Positions 59,666-64,000 of a stretch of 64,000 bases of DNA are shown in pieces; positions within the stretch are counted from its first letter, which is position 1; each line of letters starts with the position of its first letter. Source of the DNA: Plutella xylostella. Lineage: Eukaryota > Arthropoda > Insecta > Lepidoptera > Plutellidae. The notes under the pieces were generated by a model. The model was not told the DNA's origin. It saw nothing but the letters and a program-made list of their open reading frames with translations, and did not search any database. The position numbers and the translations under genes are program-made. The stretch is taken from positions 136,501 through 200,500 of the forward strand of contig NC_063998.1 in the NCBI RefSeq assembly GCF_932276165.1, in the 5' to 3' direction.

Positions 59666-59802
59666 CCTGCCGGCTCGCAGCTCCGACTACCCGGAGGAGC
59701 GGCGGCGCGGGGGGCGCGAGGGGCGCGACGGGAGGGAGTCCCCGCGCTGGCACGGACATAAGAAACACTTCTCCAAGAGGGACCATCACTATAAGAAACA
59801 TT
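59666..59802 (+). CDS. Main gene, exon I: Arg/Gly- and His/Lys-rich segment
   Basis: This exon has 137 nt, phase 2 in, phase 1 out (residues 932-976). The acceptor is AAACATTCCAG|CCTG, the donor CATT|GTAAGT. The peptide has an Arg/Gly/Glu cluster (EERRRGGREGRDGRES) followed by a His/Lys/Arg-rich basic stretch (HGHKKHFSKRDHHYKKH). Such a basic stretch could bind membranes or nucleic acid or act as a nuclear localisation signal; this is inference. Confidence 0.85.
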
Positions 59803-60180
59803 GTAAGTACCTACAGCATCTCATACGAGGAATAGAGCCCTTTTGACTTTAATATAATTGTAGGATTGGCGAAATTGCGTAGATTCTGTAGACTGACAGA
59901 AAATTAAATGGCTTGGAGATACCTATTTCTATTGAGCCATCGTATGTATCTAAAAATGCAGTTAATTGCAGTATTTTATGTTGAAAGTGTGTCGTGATCA
60001 TCAAAGTAGCTAAATACTTGAGGAATTATTATGAATCCCCAATAGTCATAATCCACTATCATTCACCTCACATCCTTCCAGTCAAAATCAAATATCTACC
60101 AAGCCCCCATCACCCATCTTTATCAGTATTCGCTCATTAAGCCAGATGCCTAATAAACCCTGTTCCCCCATTTTCATCAG

Positions 60181-60397
60181 TATTCGGCCTAGACACCACC
60201 GACATGACATCAACCACGACGCGCAGCCTGGACCTGTCCTCGCTCCTGGACGGCCGCTCCGACAGCTCGGCTTCGGGCGACGCGCGCGCCATACGCCGCC
60301 AGCTCCGCGGGCTGGAGACCATGTATGCAGAGGTGCTGCAGTTGTTGGGGGTTAGGAAGCCGCAGAGCTTGCCGAAACACCCGGCTTGGGAGTCCAG
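60181..60397 (+). CDS. Main gene, exon J: helical segment
   Basis: This exon has 217 nt, phase 1 in, phase 2 out (residues 978-1048). The acceptor is TTTTCATCAG|TATTCGG. A near copy of that site 60 bases upstream (TTTATCAG|TATTCGC) would meet a stop after a few codons, so it is not used. The protein contains TTTRSLDLSSLLDGRSDSSA, then a charged helix (ARAIRRQLRGLETMYAEVLQ) that has coiled-coil character, then PQSLPKHPAWESR. The donor is CCAG|GTATGT. Confidence 0.86.
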
Positions 60398-61185
60398 GTA
60401 TGTTGGGTTTGGTCAGCTAATATACAATATGTAGGCCTACTACTGTGCGTAGGGGTCCAGTACCCGTATCACGAAAATTCGAGCATAGAATCGAATACGA
60501 GTGCGACAACTGTCAATTCTATAGGTAAAAAGTGTTCGAAAGTGCTGTCAAGTTGACAATAGTCGCACTCGCATTCGATTCTATATTGTTCGTGATCGCC
60601 CTGCAGGTATGGTTGTCGCTTTGTCGTTAGAGAAGTACTTATTTGCCTTGGTTATCGCCATTTGTCAACAAGCACCACAACACAGTCTTAGCTTATAGGT
60701 ACTGGTATTTTGCTGGTCATAGGTCCGCAAAATAACACTAGATCCTCCGACTTCTTCATTCAACCACTACCGTATATGGTCGTCGGTCAATTGCATGAGG
60801 GGTAACCTTATTTTATTAAGTTTGCTTATTTGTTTTGTTATTTACTCGAAAACTTGTCTATTTCTATTTATCGGTCTTCAGATATTAGGTACCGCCCCAC
60901 TTGAGTTATGTTTATTGGCACAATTTACAGCTATCAGCTCTGCTAACTTAGTTACAAAGTTACTTCATTTTTACTCATTCTATAACCATGGCCAAGGAGG
61001 AAGTCGTGGCTTCGTAATGTAAGAGGATGGACGGGAGTGACCAGCGTAGAACAGCTGATGCGTTTGGCGAATAATAGAGAGGAGTATGCAGAGCTGACTG
61101 CCTATGTTCAGTAGTAGAGAGGCACTAGAAGAAGAAGATAATTATAAATCACCCGTGTTCTCAATAAGGTCCTGTAACATTCCAG
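60398..61185 (+). other. Intron of main gene with a palindromic element
   Basis: Apart from the palindromic element at 60468-60596 the intron has no coding block. Confidence 0.6.
60468..60596. mobile_element. 129-bp palindromic element (MITE-like)
   Basis: The left arm (60468-60516: atcacgaaaattcgagcata, then gaatcgaatacgagtgcgac, ctgtcaa) and right arm (60553-60596) are inverted copies with few differences, around a loop of 36 bp. It lies in an intron of the main gene. Confidence 0.75.
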
Positions 61186-61297
61186 GTTGTCGTCGAAGCG
61201 TCGCTACGGCAGCATGTCGTCGCTGCCGTCCAGCTCCGTGAGCTCGCGTCCGCGCGACAAGCGCCGCTCCGAGCATCGGAAGAAGAGTGATATGAAG
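61186..61297 (+). CDS. Main gene, exon K: Ser/Arg/Lys-rich segment
   Basis: This exon has 112 nt, phase 2 in, phase 0 out (residues 1050-1086). The acceptor is ACATTCCAG|GTTG, the donor ATGAAG|GTACAC. It encodes LSSKRRYGSMSSLPSSSVSS followed by a strongly basic tract (RPRDKRRSEHRKKSDMK). Typical of a phosphorylatable, basic linker; possible nuclear localisation signal. Confidence 0.86.
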
Positions 61298-62148
61298 GTA
61301 CACACATGCATATACGGTACTTTTTACATGCAAGCCCCATGCACACTCAGCAGGATTGGAGCCTCTCCGAGTGACCATTAACTCAATTTAATACATGTAG
61401 AGTGATCCGACTCTACCGCTCTGGGCAGTTAGCGACCGATGCTATTCTGATTTACACCACCGGTGGGAAACCCTAGTACAGCGCTCTAGTGTTAGTCACC
61501 AATACGCGAAGAAAAACATTGCAAGCCCCGCAGCTTCTACAAGCATACATAAACGTGTATGTTGGTATGTGAATTCATTCAGTAACTAAAAAACGAGTCG
61601 CATGCAAACAAAATAGAGGAACTAATTGCACGGGGGCCATGGGGGTCGTGATTCGAGTAACACAAGGCTCTGTGAATGGTCTAAAAACTCTTATTGACAC
61701 ACTTTGTATTTCACCGAGCACGAAACAGTAAACGCTTATAAATCAGTATTCAGCAGCAGCGAACAACCGGACATTCCGTTTGAACGAGCTGCGTGATTGC
61801 GAACTAAATAACATTGTGTTAGATGCACTCGTTTTGTTTACTGAAGTGGTGAAAAAAGTATAATGGATTTTTTATCGCAGTTGACTGCGCTACGTTAGGT
61901 TTGTAGGTGATAATATGTTTCTACAAATCACGTTCAAAATATCTTATTATTAAAGTTTAAATTATTAGGGTATAATCATAATTAATATGTGATTAAAATT
62001 GTTATTTTTGTTACTCCATTCCAACATTGACGTATTGTTAGTGTGACAAGATACGAAAGTGTATACGATGCATTTACTTATGAAACTGACAATACCCTTG
62101 CCTTCGCCATCTGCACCTACTACAACCCACATTCCTTCTCTCTTCCAG
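61298..62148 (+). other. Intron of main gene with a dispersed-repeat remnant
   Basis: At about 61390-61530 lies a copy of the repeat seen at 18031-18072 (gaaaccctagtacagcgct, caccaatacg). No coding block. Confidence 0.5.
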
Positions 62149-62307
62149 GGCATCAACAAGCGCTTCCAGCGCCTCGAGTCCCACGTGGTGACGCTGGCGC
62201 GGTCCGTGGCGCACCTGTCCAGCGAGATGCGCACGCAACACCTCGTCATGCAGGAGATGGACAACATCCGCGCCGAGATACAGGCGCTGAGGCATATGTA
62301 CAAGTGA
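62149..62307 (+). CDS. Main gene, exon L: C-terminal coiled-coil-like helix (last coding exon in this model)
   Basis: The acceptor CTCTCTTCCAG|GGCATC is strong. The 52 codons (residues 1087-1138) form one long amphipathic helix beginning GINKRFQRLESHVVTLARSV and ending in IRAEIQALRHMYK, with heptad-like spacing of Leu, Val, Met and Ile. TGA follows directly. However AA|GTGAGT at the same point (donor GT at 62304) is a near-perfect splice donor, so the protein may continue into an exon beyond the window. If translation stops here the whole model is 3417 nt, divisible by three. No poly(A) signal clearly belonging to this gene is seen before the LINE that starts near 62640, which favours continuation. 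Confidence 0.83.
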   Translation, partial: GINKRFQRLESHVVTLARSVAHLSSEMRTQHLVMQEMDNIRAEIQALRHMYK

Positions 62308-62639
62308 GTAGCAACGCCTAGAGTCAGTGGCAATAGTTAGGCTGTTTTGAGCAAGGTTAGCAGGTAGCCGGAGGGTGAAAAGGTGCGGTGGCTTCTGCGC
62401 TTAAGGTCTTGAGTTATATTTCAAATGCACCTGCCAAGCTTGGAGATTATGACAGTAACCCTAAAGCTGAGTAGGAAGTCATGTTCTGCAGTGTATTATT
62501 AAAAGAAGAAGCAATGGCCGTGAGATCAGGGTGCGCATGATGATCAGCTAAAATTTATCACTGTAGAGTAACCGCCTCTCCCAATGTCTGGTCCGCGTCC
62601 TCCTTCATCCAACAACGGCCGGTTACATACCCTAACTAC
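62308..62639 (+). other. Sequence behind the last coding exon
   Basis: Either 3' UTR or, if GTGAGT at 62304 is used, intron. No poly(A) signal is seen before the LINE. Confidence 0.5.
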
Positions 62640-64000
62640 AACTGATTGATTGATTTTTGGAATTCTTTATTAAATAAATATAAATACAGTTGACACACAA
62701 AAAAATACAAAGTGAGTCGACACACAACTTCAAAATGATTGTTTTTACCAGGCTAGGCACCTACAAAAAACTTATAACATGAACATGACCTAACAACTTA
62801 AATAACAATAACTGTTTTAACTTACTAAGCGGTTGCACTGTTTATTAATATTTATTACACATGTACTATTAGTTTTTTAGTTACATTAAGGCATTAAAAA
62901 GAAAAGAGAAGAGAATAAATAAATATTATTAAAGTTTTGTTACATTGTAACTTAGGGTACTTGCACAAAATACCAAACTGCGATCGTGAATCGTAACGGT
63001 GTAGTCATGTCACGATTCTACTAATTAATGAATTGAGAGTGAAGTTCTTAACTCCAAAACAAAACTATTGCAGATATTAGTTACATATGATATTATAAAG
63101 TTATACATTTAATGAAATCGGAACCAATATTATAATGCTAATTTATTTATATAAGTAATTATTATAGTTTTATACAATATAAAATTTTGCCTACAGGATA
63201 TTATATTATTACTTTCATATTTTATTATATTTTACACCTGCTTTTAGTATGAACAATAATGTTAGGATCTTAATTCTTATACCGTAAGCTATATCCAATA
63301 TACATTAAGCAACTACCTAGCTAACATAGGTAGGCAGTTAAAATAGGAATAGTGGAATGACGACAGATCACGCGCAGTGCGTGTGGACGCTTTGTCTACT
63401 AGACGTGGAGCACGTAGTGATGGGGTAAGCGGTAGCGATTGTAACTATCGACATAAGGTAAGTTTCGCATTCGAGAGCGACCGATAGATGAAACCAGACT
63501 GTTTTGGTGATAGGGATTTTTTTCTAGGTAGAATTTTTTTGTTAGTTTTAAAATAAATTCATTGATGAGTGGGAATTTAATGTTTTGGTGCAATCTCTTT
63601 AAATTGGTTTTGAAGGGAGTGTTGTAAGATATTTTGATAGCTTTGTTTTGAATAACCTGTAGTTTGTTATAGTTAGATTGGCATGTACTGCTCCAGACCG
63701 GGGCAGCATACGTCATACATGGGCGTACGAGAGTGGAGTATATGCTCAGCTTAGTTTTGGCGCTAAGGTTACTCCGCCTGTTAAGGATCGGGCTCAGTGC
63801 ATTTAAGGCTTGTATACCTTTAATCTTTGAAGATTCGACATGCTTGGTCCAGTTCATTTTATCGTCGATGACAACGCCTAAATACTTGACAGACCTGCTC
63901 CAAGGTATATCATGACCACCAATACTTAAGGTTTTGGCCGGTACAGAGCGATGCCGTGAAAACATTATTGCTTCGGTTTTGTTTTCGTTCAACTTTAATT
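62640..64000 (-). mobile_element. Jockey-type LINE, 3' part (runs off the window)
   Basis: On the - strand the coding part (from the window edge to 63399) is followed by about 750 bp of AT-rich 3' UTR, an AATAAA (plus-strand tttatt at 62666-62671) and a short end with repeated tcaa units (plus-strand ttgattgattg). The element lies antisense to the main gene. Confidence 0.75.
63399..64000 (-). CDS. LINE ORF2 C-terminal part (reverse transcriptase thumb and tail), partial
   Basis: The frame enters from the right edge and ends at a TGA at 63399-63401. It holds LNENKTEAIMFSRHR (start of the thumb region after the YADD motif, which lies outside the window), VKYLGVVIDDKMNWTKHV, LSPILNRRSNLSAKTKLSIY, LVRPCMTYAAPVWSSTC and NKLQVIQNKAIKISY, all typical of the Jockey clade of insect LINEs. 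No frame break within the window, so a fairly young copy. The N-terminal part, endonuclease and ORF1 cannot be judged here. Confidence 0.88.
   Translation of the reverse strand, partial: LKLNENKTEAIMFSRHRSVPAKTLSIGGHDIPWSRSVKYLGVVIDDKMNWTKHVESSKIKGIQALNALSPILNRRSNLSAKTKLSIYSTLVRPCMTYAAPVWSSTCQSNYNKLQVIQNKAIKISYNTPFKTNLKRLHQNIKFPLINEFILKLTKKFYLEKNPYHQNSLVSSIGRSRMRNLPYVDSYNRYRLPHHYVLHV

Noticed and set aside
1..64000. CRISPR arrays, rRNA genes, operons
   Set aside because: No regularly spaced repeats, no rRNA-like sequence, and the gene structure is eukaryotic.

Overview
The window looks like nuclear DNA of an insect, most probably a moth or butterfly (Lepidoptera). It is AT-rich, with long introns, short GC-rich exons with GT/AG borders, abundant LINE fragments of the Jockey/CR1 superfamily, tRNA-headed SINEs and small inverted-repeat elements of kinds common in lepidopteran genomes. 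There is no sign of prokaryotic gene organisation.

One host gene dominates, on the + strand. Twelve exons between 36943 and 62307 join with matching splice phases at all eleven junctions into 3417 nt (1138 residues plus TGA). The product is a large, low-complexity protein without an enzymatic domain that I recognise: Pro-rich and Ala-rich in the first exon, a Q-rich stretch in the middle, an Arg/Ser/Asp-rich region, then helical, coiled-coil-like C-terminal segments. I cannot name it; it reads like a scaffold or adaptor. Two more coding-like exons far upstream (21555-21642 and 29358-29443) are phase-compatible with the main body. Two GC-rich segments ending in donors (about 12090-12241 and 30121-30449) may be 5' non-coding first exons, so most of the left half may be first introns or promoter region of the same gene. 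An unlisted alternative last exon (53875-54009, AATAAA at 54195) would give a truncated isoform of about 393 residues.

Layout: 1-3540 holds a LINE on the - strand (PHD-finger ORF1 and endonuclease part of ORF2, reverse transcriptase missing). 3540-33000 is mainly intergenic or intronic DNA with LINE scraps (7175-7740, 9760-9840, 15485-15560), a SINE with target-site duplications (19048-19360), inverted-repeat elements and the candidate upstream exons. 33030-36306 is a LINE on the + strand with one uninterrupted 820-codon frame (end of endonuclease, reverse transcriptase). 36943-62307 is the main gene; its introns carry a 1.7-kb foldback element (39545-41221), a related 264-bp inverted-repeat element (45481-45744), a tRNA-like sequence (49562-49646), a deleted LTR-type element with identical 104-bp direct repeats (52352-52976), a tandem triplication of part of one exon (58217-59245), a SINE (about 59292-59465) and a small palindromic element (60468-60596). 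62640-64000 is the 3' part of a Jockey-type LINE on the - strand.

The most interesting items are the partial exon triplication, whose exonic differences are mostly silent while its intronic parts have drifted; the hidden alternative terminal exon; the foldback element able to form a hairpin of about 690 bp inside an intron; and the tRNA-like sequence with an enlarged anticodon loop.
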